Shown here: positions 54,923 to 64,000 of the stretch, one piece after another
Position numbering within the stretch: position 1 is the stretch's first letter
How the letters are laid out: every line of letters starts with the position of its first letter
Assembly (NCBI GenBank): GCA_032622095.1
Contig: CP136067.1
Span: forward strand, 55,903,899-55,967,898
DNA length: 64,000 nt
From: Siphonodentalium dalli
Lineage: Eukaryota > Mollusca > Scaphopoda > Gadilida > Siphonodentaliidae
Direction of reading: 5' to 3'
The notes under the pieces: model-generated
Database searches by the model: none
What the model saw: the letters and a program-made list of their open reading frames with translations, nothing else
What the model was told of the DNA's origin: nothing
Program-made: the position numbers and the translations under genes

Positions 54923-57809
54923 GACAATACCCGGTCAACAGATCATATCACTGTTGGACATTTAAATGTTTGTGGATGGACAGCCAAAAATCATGCTTTA
55001 AGAACTCAAATTGTTTTGAATTCAAATTGTGACTTATTTTGTTTGAATGAAACCCACTTGAAACCAAATGGAAGTATTAATATCGAGGACCATGGATATT
55101 CATGGTTCGGTAAGAATAGATCGCACATGCATAAGAATGCACCAAAAGGCTCCGGGGGGCGTGGGTATCCTCGTTAAGCATCACGTGCTGTCTGATTACA
55201 GCTTAACGGTAATCGACTCGTCGTTTGCGGGTGTGATTGGTATACAATTTAATCATCGCATTTCTGACCATGCATTTGTAATTTATAGCTGTTATCTTCC
55301 ACCTGAATCGTCCGTATGGGGAAGAGACGCTTCTAGTTTATTTTCTCATCTATTAACGCAAATGTACTCATTTGTCGATGTGGATAGCGTCTTTGTTTGC
55401 GGAGACTTTAACGCACGTGCTGGGGCGGGAGTAGATTGTAATCATGTGGTTGACAATGTTAGACCACGCCTTTATATTGACAATACAACAAATCAACATG
55501 GCCAAACCTTCCTTGAATTTTTGAATGACAGTCGCACAGTTATGCTTAACGGTCGATACGGTACAGCCTCAAATCAGTTCACATTTAGGTCATGTAAAGG
55601 GGAGTCAGTTGTTGATTATGTGTGTGTTCCTCATGAACAATTGACTTGTTGTAGAAATTTTCGTATTGTTGAATGTGAAAGTATAATTGAGGAATATCGG
55701 TTACAGTCGTTAATTGGTTTCAGGAGTAAGGTACCGGACCACGCAATTATAATGTTTGACTATATAACGGAATATACGACTTCCCTTGTAATGAATCAAC
55801 CGGATGCAGTTCCCTTAAAGCAACACAAACGATTCAAACTCAGTGAAATTCCTCTGAACTTTATGGCGAATAATAAATTCCAGTCTGAATTAAGGGCCGC
55901 GATTGACAGAATCGAAGCATCTCAACAAGTTAATATAGATAGTATATATGATGATTTGTGTGGATTAGTGAAACGGGAAATGACCAGTAAGATACCAGTA
56001 TATGACTGCTCCTCTAATTCGCGAACCCTTCACCGTACCCACAAACCGTTTTGGAATGAGGAGCTTTCACAACTATGGAAAGATATGCGAAATAAAGAGA
56101 AGGTGTATAGAAAAGTAGTCCGCAACAATCGTATGAAACGTCAAACGCATGAGTTGTATAGGGATGCTAGAAACCTGCTAGATAAGAAATTACGATTTTA
56201 TGAAAGACAGTATAGGAAAACACTTTCATTTAATTTGAACTCATCTTTGAAAAATAACCCTAAAGATTTTTGGCGGGAACTTGAGCGAATGGGCCCTAAA
56301 CGGACCAAAGGTCCACCAATGAAATGTTATCTACCTGATGGATCCGTAACAACTAATCGCGACAGTGTGCTCGAGTTATGGAGAGCGGAATTTGAACAAT
56401 TATATAACATTGATGTACTCAATACGTTTGATGATGATTTCAAAGATTCTATTCTTGAATTGATTGACTCGGATGGTATGTTTTTAGAAAATCCTACTAA
56501 TAACGTTTTAAATAATGACATAGGTATTGAGGAAGTCCTGGAGGCTATTAAAGGGGCCAAATTAGGTAAAGCGACAGGTTATGACGAAATCCCCATGGAA
56601 GTTCTAAAAAATGATTATGCTGCGAACCTGATTCATAAACTGATGCACACATGCTTCGATTCTGGCAAAGTGCCCAAAATGTGGTGTAGATCTATAATAT
56701 GTCCTATTCTCAAAGACAGTATGTCAGATCCTGCTATTCCATTAAATTATCGTGGTATAAGCTTACAATCGGTAATCTGTAAAATTTACAGCTCTATTTT
56801 AAATACCCGTTTAGTTACATATTTTGAAGACAATGATACTCTAGTTGATGAACAAAATGGTTTCCGTCGAGGACGGTCGTGCGCCGAACATGTATATGTG
56901 CTCACATCTCTGGTTAAAAATAGGCGTTCCACATTTGTCGGCTTCGTAGACCTAAGTAAAGCCTTTGATATGGTCGATCGTGATCTCTTAAAATATAGGC
57001 TTCTATCAGCGGGGATCCGTGGAAAAATATTTCGATCTATAGAATCTTTATACTCGGACACTGAAGCACGCGTAAAGCTCGGCGATAATTATACCGAATG
57101 GTTTAACTGTTCTAAGGAGGTTCGCCAGGGCGATAATATGTCCCCTACTCTGTTTAACTTATACATAAATGATCTTGCCTCTGAATTGAATACCCTCGAC
57201 ATTGGAGTGAGCATCGGATCTAGGAATATTTCTGTATTACTATATGCTGATGATATTGCACTAATAGCAGAAAATGAGCATGATTTACAATTACTTTTTG
57301 ACGTGATTACCTTATGGTGCAGTAAATGGCGCGTAAATATAAACTCTAGTAAAACGAAGGTTATCCATTTTCGGAAACCACAACGTACTCGGAGCTTGTC
57401 TGTGTTCAGCTTGTGTGACCAAACTATTGACATAGTTCCCAGCTTGAAATACTTAGGAGTGATCGTTGACGAACATATGTCATTTAAAGCGAATTGTGAG
57501 AACCTCGCGAAAGCCGGTGGGCGTGCACTCGGAGCTGTAATTTCTAAAATTCATAATTTGAAAGAAATAAGTATTGAAACATATGAAAAACTCTATAATT
57601 CCTGTGTTATTCCAGTAACAGACTATTGCAGTGAAGTTTGGGGATTTGGTAAATTCCACTCAATTAACACAGTTCAACACCGTGCTTTACGCTATTTCTT
57701 GGGAGTTGGTCGTTACACCCCTCTACCCGCACTTAACGGCGATGTTGGATGGACATCCCCTTATTGCCGTCGGTGGTATTCGATGCTGAGATTCTGGAAT
57801 CGTTTATAG
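54923..57809 (+). CDS. LINE ORF2: endonuclease and reverse transcriptase
   Basis: An APE-type endonuclease begins in frame with ORF1 (GHLNVCGWTAKNHAL, DLFCLNETHLKPNG with the catalytic E). At the six-G run 55154-55159 the frame shifts by one base, and the main ORF continues from 55068 in the other frame: GGVGILVKHHVL, VFVCGDFNARAG, SVVDYVC, VPDHAIIMF. RT motifs follow: KATGYDEIPMEVLK, NYRGISLQSVICKIYSSIL, EQNGFRRGRSCAEHV, GFVDLSKAFDMVDR (A), VRQGDNMSPTLFNLYIND (B) and LLYADDIALIAEN (C, catalytic YADD). It stops at TAG 57807-57809, inside the protein. Confidence 0.9.
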
Positions 57810-57812
57810 ACC

Positions 57813-58439
57813 ATGCACGCTGGCAGAATTACAAAACAAGTATTTTTATGGGACATCTTAAACTGTAAGAAAGATAGTTGGGCTGCCCACTTTAAATTAA
57901 TCACACAGATACTGAACATGAATAATATATTTGACGATAGACGAATGTGTAATCTCGATGAGTGTCATGAAGCCCTTAAGAGACATTTTCAGAAAACTTG
58001 GTCTGCAGATACAAAAAAATTACCTAAATTGAGAACCTATATATTATTTAAACACACATACGAATTAGAAAGATATGTCACTCTTAACATCAGCAAAGCT
58101 GAAAGATCAATTATGGCACAATTTCGATGCGGTGTTCTCCCCTTGAATATTGAGACTGGGAGGTATAATAAGGAAGATTCCGACAAGAGATATTGTTCTC
58201 TGTGTGATTGTAGCCAAGTTGAAGATGAGACACATTTTCTGCTTAACTGTCGAGCATATAAACACTTGCGATCAAAACTGATGTCATATATCGCGATTGA
58301 ACATGGACAGACACAATTTAGTGACGTCTGCTTGCTTACGCGGCTAATGAATCGGTATCCCCTTCAAGTAGCTAAATTTCTTTATAGTGCTTATCAAAAA
58401 AGACAAGATCTTCTTAGCAAAACCTTTTCTATCCCATGA
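57813..58439 (+). CDS. LINE ORF2 C-terminal part after an in-frame TAG
   Basis: Same frame as the RT ORF. Contains RITKQVFLWDILNC and a zinc-knuckle-like CSLCDCSQVEDETHFLLNC with RAYKHLRSKL, the usual C-terminus of CR1/L2-type ORF2. A single TAG separates it from RT, so the two are one damaged protein. Confidence 0.85.
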   Translation: MHAGRITKQVFLWDILNCKKDSWAAHFKLITQILNMNNIFDDRRMCNLDECHEALKRHFQKTWSADTKKLPKLRTYILFKHTYELERYVTLNISKAERSIMAQFRCGVLPLNIETGRYNKEDSDKRYCSLCDCSQVEDETHFLLNCRAYKHLRSKLMSYIAIEHGQTQFSDVCLLTRLMNRYPLQVAKFLYSAYQKRQDLLSKTFSIP

Positions 58440-58639
58440 ATGTGCACAACAATTTTCTTTATTATTTGTTTAAAGTGACTTATAGGCCTTATTGGCCGGG
58501 TGTGTTGTTATTTTGTAACTCGACATTGTTATCACCTGTATGTGATGTTTTGTATACACTATACACACATGTCACTATAATAAAATATTCGTTCGTTCGT
58601 TAGTTCGTTCGTTCGTATGTTTGTCATTTATACAAATCT

Positions 58640-59090
58640 ACGATTCTCGACCGATCGGGACGAAACTTGGTACGTGTGTGTGGTTTGACCAGGCGGTGGA
58701 CGTTGTCGTATTGGCGAGCCCGTGCGGCGCCCGCTTCGCGCATGCGCAGACGAGATCTCGGAAACGGGTGGAGCTATCGACTTGAAATTTGCTATGTGAA
58801 TGTATCTTGCCCCGGATACGAATTTTATCGGGTCGCCGAGCCCGTGCGACGCCAGCTTCGCGCATGCGCAGACCAGATCTCGGAAACGGGTGGAGCTATC
58901 GACTTGAAATTTGGTATGTGAATGTATCTTGCCCCGGATACGAATTTTATCGGGTCGCCGAGCCCGTGCGACGCCAGCTTCGCGCATGCGCAGACCAGAT
59001 CTCGGGTGGAGCTATCGACTTGAAATTTGCTATGTGAATGTATTAATTTGGTTTTTGAATAGCCCGCACAACATCGGGCTCATCGGCTAG
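58640..59090 (+). mobile_element. Non-autonomous Helitron with 3-unit core (5' end uncertain)
   Basis: Ends in hairpin AGCCCG-cacaacat-CGGGCT (59061-59080), six bases, then CTAG: the Helitron 3' signature. The core has three ~122-bp units with CGAGCCCGTGCG and TTCGCGCATGCGCAGA (58712, 58836, 58957). The LINE's TTCG tail runs directly into it. Confidence 0.7.
58700..59030 (+). repeat. ~122-bp GC-rich tandem repeat, 3 units
   Basis: Units contain TTCGCGCATGCGCAGA, GGGTGGAGCTATCGACTTG and GCCCCGGATACGAATTTT. The third unit lacks 10 bp (GGAAACGGGT region). Confidence 0.9.
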
Positions 59091-59315
59091 TCTATTATAT
59101 ATTTTGGAACTTCTGTCTGTCTCCGACTCAAATTTGGTATGTAGGTCTACTTTGATCGCGGGAACAATATGGGCCTGTCCAATTGCATTTGCGACCGTGT
59201 CCTTATATGCTCATTTAGGCATGTTTCTGGACCAGATGCTGTATATTCTGCTCAGAAGGATGCGAAAACAAAGAAATCCCTAAATAGCCCGGATGAAGTC
59301 GGGCACATCAGCTAG
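59091..59315 (+). mobile_element. 225-bp miniature Helitron
   Basis: Starts TCTATTATATATTTTGGAAC (5' TC). Ends with hairpin GCCCG-gatgaagt-CGGGC (59287-59304), seven bases, then CTAG followed by T. It begins at the base after the previous element's CTAG. Confidence 0.75.
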
Positions 59316-59879
59316 TGAATTATAATCCTGTGACAAAGAAGCAGGATTCACACGTGTCGAAAAATTATTTTGGCCATTTCTTAATTTTTTGGTCTTTTCA
59401 GAAACATTGATCAAATAAGAAAAACAAAATATGGGATCATCAAGAAAACCAAAACTAAATCAACAATACAAAGAAACACTCAAAAATAACTGAACAATTT
59501 CGATTTGGACAAATATGACAATGGAAATGTGCACACAAAAAATAAAATGAGTCCAGCCGGTAGCGTATATCAACATTAATGTGCATGAATTGTCTACAAT
59601 GTCTTATTTTTAAACCACAATTCAGTAATGTACTGTCACTCGATTAAACATCTGTCTGTCCAGATTTTTCTCCCAGACCCCTAGTCCCATTTCAACCTTA
59701 TTTAGTGTGGTGACTCAGGGTACCCTGGCAGAGGTTATAATGGTATTAGTTTTTCGCAATTTTGAATTAAAAAAATTTAATATGAACCAATGTCAATATT
59801 TAGGTCCAATATTAACCTATTTGCATTTTGAAGTAGCATATCTATATATATATAATGCACAAAGGGGCCATAGCCCACA

Positions 59880-59930
59880 GGCCCCTCCGACGCTGAATAA
59901 AGGCTCCTGAAGGGAGCCTCTTTCAGCTAA
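59880..59930 (+). mobile_element. 3' end of a further Helitron
   Basis: Hairpin AGGCTCC-tgaag-GGAGCCT (59901-59919), then CTTTCAG and CTAA (a CTRR end) at 59927-59930. Its 5' end was not located. Confidence 0.6.
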
Positions 59931-60570
59931 TCTACTATATCTAATCTACTATATGATATATATGTATGTGTGTGTCCGTTATAGACTCGAAAACGGCCCT
60001 ACTGATTGAGTCCAAACTAGCTACCTAGGGAAACTTTTGTCCGGGAAGTCTCATGGACCAGTCAAATTGTGACCCCGACCTGACCTTGACCTTCAAAATG
60101 ATCAATTCAAGGTCAAATCCGGTAAAACTGGCGGATTTCGACGAAATTTGATACCTAGGTGTACTTTTGTCCGGGGAATGTATTGGACGGGGCAAATCGT
60201 TATCAGGACCTGACCTTGACCTTCAAAATGGTCAATTTAAGGTCAAATCGGGTAAAACTGGCGGATTTCAAAGAATTTTTTTGCAAATGCAGCACATGTG
60301 TCTCGGAAGCTGGTGCAATTGCTTTTTCGAACAACGCCAAACTTCCTATCTAAGAATAAAAAGCCACGGGAAGTGTCATCACACCGCTTCTGAGAACGTC
60401 CGAGCACTCCTTCACCATTCCCCCTGCCACTGTCCTTGGAATCGATGGGTTAAATAGTTGCTGAAATTTTAGAGTTACTTCGCCTACATCATACAGAGAC
60501 ATGTGATGGTAGAATTCGCGTTTCTGATGAAAACATTACCAAGTTTTCTCCACTCGATTCTCTTAACTCG

Positions 60571-61690
60571 TTTGGGACTTGATTCTTTTGAGAAAACATT
60601 ACTCACAGACGAGATTGTTTGCAGAAATGCTCACTTTTATATAATTTTATAGCAATTTATGCGTTTATTCAATGTTGGGTCAGCCATTTGCCATGGCAGA
60701 ATTCTCCGCATGACAACTCATACAATATGAGTGATCATCCGTAGTCTAGAAATTTTCAAGAAATTTTGGGTAGATACCACCAAATTGCGACCGGTTACCA
60801 TAGCAACATATTTTCGGAAATGTTTGCGTTTGGGGCTGTAATTTCGCTATATGACGATACTTTTGCGACATTTTGAATCAAATATAAATTATTTCCGAAG
60901 TTAAATGATCCAGGAATATTTTGCCAACATCTGGAACTTGCCTTGCTAAAAAATCACCCATCACTGACAGAGGGTGCCATTCAAAATGGCTGCCAAACCC
61001 CCGTTTTCTAACGTTTAAATGCTTACTTTCATATCATTTTATAGCACTGTATGCGTTAATTTAATGCTGGGTTAGACCATTTGCCATGACAGAATTCTCC
61101 ACGTGACAGCTGATAATATATGGGTGATCATCCATGATCTATAAATCTTCCAAAAATTTTGTTTGGGTAGATACCAACAAATTGCGACTGTTGACATGGC
61201 AACCGATTTTCGGAAAATTATGCGTTTGGGGGCTGTAATTTCGCTATACGAGATGTCTGCGTGCGACACTTTTAATCAAATGTAATTAATTTCCCAAAAA
61301 TTGGATCCAGGAATATACTTAAATTGCTCTCGCTTCTTGTTCCTTCTGCTGAAGGGGTCAAGATTCACCTGCCATGGTGATTGACAACCGAAACAATTGT
61401 CTACGCGTCTACGACTTGCGCTACTGGGCGCTGCCATTTTGGAACAATGACGTCACGAATCACGGCACACGACCCAAACGTGACGCCAAAAATAGGTTAG
61501 ATCTTCATGGACCACTCACTGAGTGATCGGCCTATATTGAATACATGATACTATGTGCAAATTAATTATAAAAGATTCATTTGCTGATAACAAGTGCATG
61601 AAGTGGGAAACGGATATATCAGTTTCCCGTCCTGTAGGTAATGTTTTCGGAAACGGATATATCCGTTTCCCATCCTAAACGAGTTAAAAT
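60571..61690. repeat. Two ~390-bp direct repeats, possibly a TTAA element
   Basis: 60630-60870 and 61025-61265 are ~85% alike by eye (GCCATTTGCCATG-CAGAATTCTCC, GGGGCTGTAATTTCGCTATA). TTAACTCGTTTGGGA at 60571 and TCCTAAACGAGTTAA at 61674 may be the ends of a TTAA-flanked element. Confidence 0.5.
61610..61680 (+). repeat. GGGAAACGGATATAT-TTTCCC duplicated hairpin
   Basis: GGAAACGGATATATCCGTTTCC is present at 61651-61672, and an imperfect copy (one changed base) at 61609-61630. Each copy is self-complementary. Confidence 0.75.
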
Positions 61691-62446
61691 GCACCCTAAT
61701 CGGTCAAATTCTTTCGATAATTCTATCTAATACATCTTAGCTATTATTCGGATAAGCTCTCCCTGTCGAAAAAGCTATAGTTGGACCAAAACGACACTTG
61801 AGAAAAGTTTGTTTACAACAACGTCATTACACGTTCGTCGTGTATTCGTAAAATATACATAAATATGTGTTAAAGTGCAGACTAATTCACCACTTTCGTG
61901 TAATCAAGAATATGAATCACACCAAAATTAAGCGATTTGTATACGGAATGTGCAGATATATGTACATATCATTCCCCAAATTCTTCAATATCATGACAAT
62001 CTATTAGTTATTATAACAAAACCCCAAAGTGTTCGCAACGCCGCGATATAGGCAACGTGGCCAACATCCTATCATTATTCGCTATTTCGTTGTTGCGAAA
62101 TGGGCCGAACGTTCAATGTAATGTGGACATGCAGTAGCTTTGTGGTTCCGTGAGCCCGATAACCAGAACTGAGTTGTTTCATAAAAAAAAAATGAATGTG
62201 TAATCAGCATGTCTGTCTGTCCGTCCGTGGTTTCTGATTGATAACTTCAGTATTATAATTAGTTAACTTATTCGATTGTCCATTTTCGTCAGGTCAGTTT
62301 GTCCGCCTGAGGTGACCTTGACCTTGAAACGGGTACCCACAAATGACCTTGGGCGATATCTCGGTCGTCAGCGGTGACATCAACGTGAAATTTGTTATGT
62401 ATGGTCAACTTGGGACGGGGAATATTTTGGCGGGCTAATCTGCTAG

Positions 62447-63093
62447 TCTACTATATATTTTGAGACTTCCGTATATATATATATCCTTTATAGACTCGAA
62501 AACGGCTCGACCTATTGAGCCCAAACTTCCTATCTGAGGGTAAAAATCCAAGGGAAGTGTCATCGCACCATTCGCGAGCCCGTCCAACCACTCCTTCACC
62601 CTTCAACTGCCACCATAATGGGGATTGATGGGTTAATCGCGTAATAATTAATGAGCGTTTGTCTATGAGGCGTCGCTATTAAAGAGCGTTTATCTACTTT
62701 AGTGAAAATATATACGGAATTTGACCGTCCCGGAAACTGGGGATATCGAGATGAAATTTCGTACTTAGGGGTTCCAAGGGACGGAGAAGATTTCCGTCGG
62801 TGACCTTGACCTTGCAACGGGGGTACCCAAAAATGACCTTGGTCGATATCTCGGTAGTCAGCGGTGACATCGATGTAAAATTTGTTATGTATGGTCATCT
62901 CGGGACGGGAAATATTTTTCTCCGGTTATTTTGTCCACCCAACATGACCTTGACACGGGTACCCGCAAATGACCTTGGGCGATATTTCGGGCATCAGCGG
63001 TGGCAGCGACGTACGGGGTTACCTTGAACAAAAAATTAATGGATCGACCAAAGCCATGGGACCAATCCCGCCAGTGGCGGGCTAATCTGCTAG
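62447..63093 (+). mobile_element. Non-autonomous Helitron, 647 bp
   Basis: 5' TCTACTATATATTTTGAGAC; 3' hairpin CCCGCC-agt-GGCGGG (63067-63081), eight bases, CTAG then T. Internal TGACCTTGACCTTG and GGGCGATAT-TCGG units occur. It abuts the CTAG of the preceding element. Confidence 0.78.
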
Positions 63094-63372
63094 TATATAT
63101 ATATATAATTTGGTAAGATGTTTCTCAAAACATACCTATGCTGAAGATTTGTTGATACAGCGCTGAAAATACATGTTTTGTTTCTCATATTTTTCCATAA
63201 ATTTGAGATCGTTTGTATCAGTTCAATGTTTTTAGCAAGCAGATTCAACTGTAGACCACAGGAATAAAATCTATAGCTGTTGTCACTCTGAAACATTTAT
63301 GGCACTACAAAATATTGTTTGATGATCAAAATGAAGAGAAAGCAGTGTATGAAGTTTTTAAACTGTTGCTTG

Positions 63373-63470
63373 TTAACCCTTTCATGATGGGAGCTGCGTT
63401 GTTGCAGCATTAAGACCCTGGGCCAATGCATTCTCTTATATATGCGAGTCTTCCACAGATGGGAGCCATA
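63373..63470. mobile_element. Truncated TTAA twin-palindrome element
   Basis: TTAACCCTTTCATGATGG and the left half of palindrome 1 (CCAATGCATTCTCTTATA, GTCTTCC) as in the 33141 element. No right end. Confidence 0.65.
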
Positions 63471-63594
63471 TAATAATAAACATTTCTGAATTTCCTTGAA
63501 AAACATGGCCAGCAGCTCAGTTGACTGTTGCTATTGCTTAAACAATTAAACTTTCCACATTCCTTATCGCTCCATTGACTGTAATATATGACAT

Positions 63595-63642
63595 TATCCC
63601 CTCTCCAAGTTGAGTTACAGTGTCATTGACACTTTCATTTGG
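63595..63642 (-). repeat. Solo terminal motif of tandem-core elements
   Basis: CCAAGTTGAGTTACAGTG and GACACTTTCATTTGGA: the reverse complement of the start motif at 19008. Confidence 0.6.
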
Positions 63643-63655
63643 ATTGTATTCACAC

Positions 63656-63857
63656 CCCTCATGATGAAATCAGCCTTAAAACTTACTCCAAATTTTCTTG
63701 TGGAAGTGAATTCTCGGCAGACCCGTAATGGGAATTGAACCTATGCCAAATTTGGCTATCTCTCATTGCGATGAGGGTGTGCATGACATAGACTACACTG
63801 CTATGGAACAACCCCATATAGGCAGACATATATATAAGGCTGATTTCATCATGAGGG
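63656..63857. mobile_element. 202-bp element with 23-bp perfect TIRs and tRNA-like promoter boxes
   Basis: CCCTCATGATGAAATCAGCC and its mirror GGCTGATTTCATCATGAGGG bound it. On the minus strand, GGTTCAATTCC fits a pol III B box and TAGCAGTGTAGT, 55 bp upstream, is a fair A box. TIRs and SINE-type boxes in one unit is unusual. Confidence 0.5.
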
Positions 63858-63884
63858 TAGTGAATAGGGTACAGGACGTTTCGT

Positions 63885-63985
63885 ACCATGGTCGTTTCGT
63901 ACTTGGTCGTTTCGTACCATCTGGTCGTTTCGTACCATATTGTTTGGTCGTTACGTACCGCATTCTTTGGTCGTTTCGTACCATG
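63885..63985 (+). repeat. TGGTCGTTTCGTACC tandem repeat
   Basis: About five copies, 15-25 bp apart, with small variations (TTACGTACCG in one). Confidence 0.85.
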
Positions 63986-64000
63986 TAGAAAATCAATTGG

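Larger units (their letters stand above)
53860..58615 (+). mobile_element. L2/CR1-type LINE, almost full length
   Basis: 5' region with a GTTTGTCTGTAT tract, ORF1 (54053-54922), ORF2 (about 54923-58439) and a 3' end in TTCG repeats (58590-58615), as in L2/CR1 elements that end in short tandem repeats rather than poly(A). It lies sense in tetraspanin intron 5. Only two inactivating changes are visible (a G-run frameshift at 55154-55159 and a TAG at 57807), so insertion was fairly recent. Confidence 0.88.
59931..62446 (+). mobile_element. Helitron-like element with internal insertions
   Basis: Starts TCTACTATAT directly after a CTAA end. Contains GACTCGAAAACGGCCCTACT, two ~120-bp units with CCTGACCTTGACCTTC (60080-60260), and later GTGACCTTGACCTTGAAACGG. 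It ends GGCGGGCTAATCTGCTAG. The left arm of the 3' hairpin is degraded. The same family as 62447-63093. Confidence 0.6.

Noticed and set aside
58628-59037. Several overlapping 75-119 codon frames on both strands
   Set aside because: They are produced by the ~122-bp GC-rich tandem units, where all frames lack stops.
53657-64000. Tetraspanin TM4 exon
   Set aside because: I searched for an AG followed by GC-coding and a hydrophobic segment ending in phase; none found among the LINE and Helitron sequences.

Overview
The window reads as AT-rich nuclear DNA of an invertebrate animal. Host genes have short exons with GT/AG introns, all but a few per cent of the sequence is intron or intergenic, and mobile elements are extremely dense and nested. 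The mixture of DIRS1-like YR retrotransposon, L2/CR1-type LINE, Helitrons, TTAA-flanked piggyBac-like elements and elements built around ~150-160 bp tandem cores (like the bivalve 'pearl' elements) points to a lophotrochozoan, most likely a mollusc. The mollusc assignment is inference; no ribosomal or mitochondrial marker is present.

Two host genes are recognisable and lie head to head. On the minus strand, NOSIP (nitric-oxide-synthase-interacting protein, a U-box E3 ligase family) runs from its start codon at 31936 down to position 59. Eight coding exons with matching phases are visible; the last short exon is off the left edge. On the plus strand, a tetraspanin runs from 41072 to 53656 in five phase-0 exons (TM1, TM2, TM3, the two halves of the large loop with its CCG motif); the TM4 exon was not found and should lie beyond 64000. 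A possible terminal exon of an unidentified minus-strand gene sits at 32325-32485.

Region by region: 1-31.9 kb is NOSIP, whose introns carry a THAP fragment, a structurally complete DIRS1-like element (1538-7777) with another element inserted in its gag ORF, a hAT-like element (9759-10995), two tandem-core elements (12.6-14.1 and 19.0/22.25-23.6 kb), a related array broken by a TIR element (27.2-29.4 kb), a 38-bp satellite (15.3-15.9 kb) and several MITEs. 31.9-41 kb is intergenic, with TTAA elements, foldback MITEs and fragments of MULE-like and LINE proteins. 41-64 kb is the tetraspanin gene; its introns hold MITEs, a 150-bp array, a broken hAT/ZNF862-like transposase gene, an 880-bp TIR element of unknown type, an almost full-length L2-like LINE (54.0-58.6 kb) and a head-to-tail run of Helitrons (58.6-63.1 kb).

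The most interesting signal is a family of TTAA-flanked, transposase-free elements (17.6, 30.3, 33.1, 41.2 and a 63.4 kb fragment). They carry twin 69-bp palindromes in mirror-image arrangement, and between subfamilies the stem bases have changed in compensating pairs while one mismatch is kept at the same place. That is the signature of a structure under selection. Other notable points are consecutive Helitron junctions (end of one = start of next), a LINE whose ORF2 follows ORF1 in the same frame across a single TAG with no AUG, and a DIRS gag frame that is exactly continuous once an inserted element and one 7-bp duplication are discounted.
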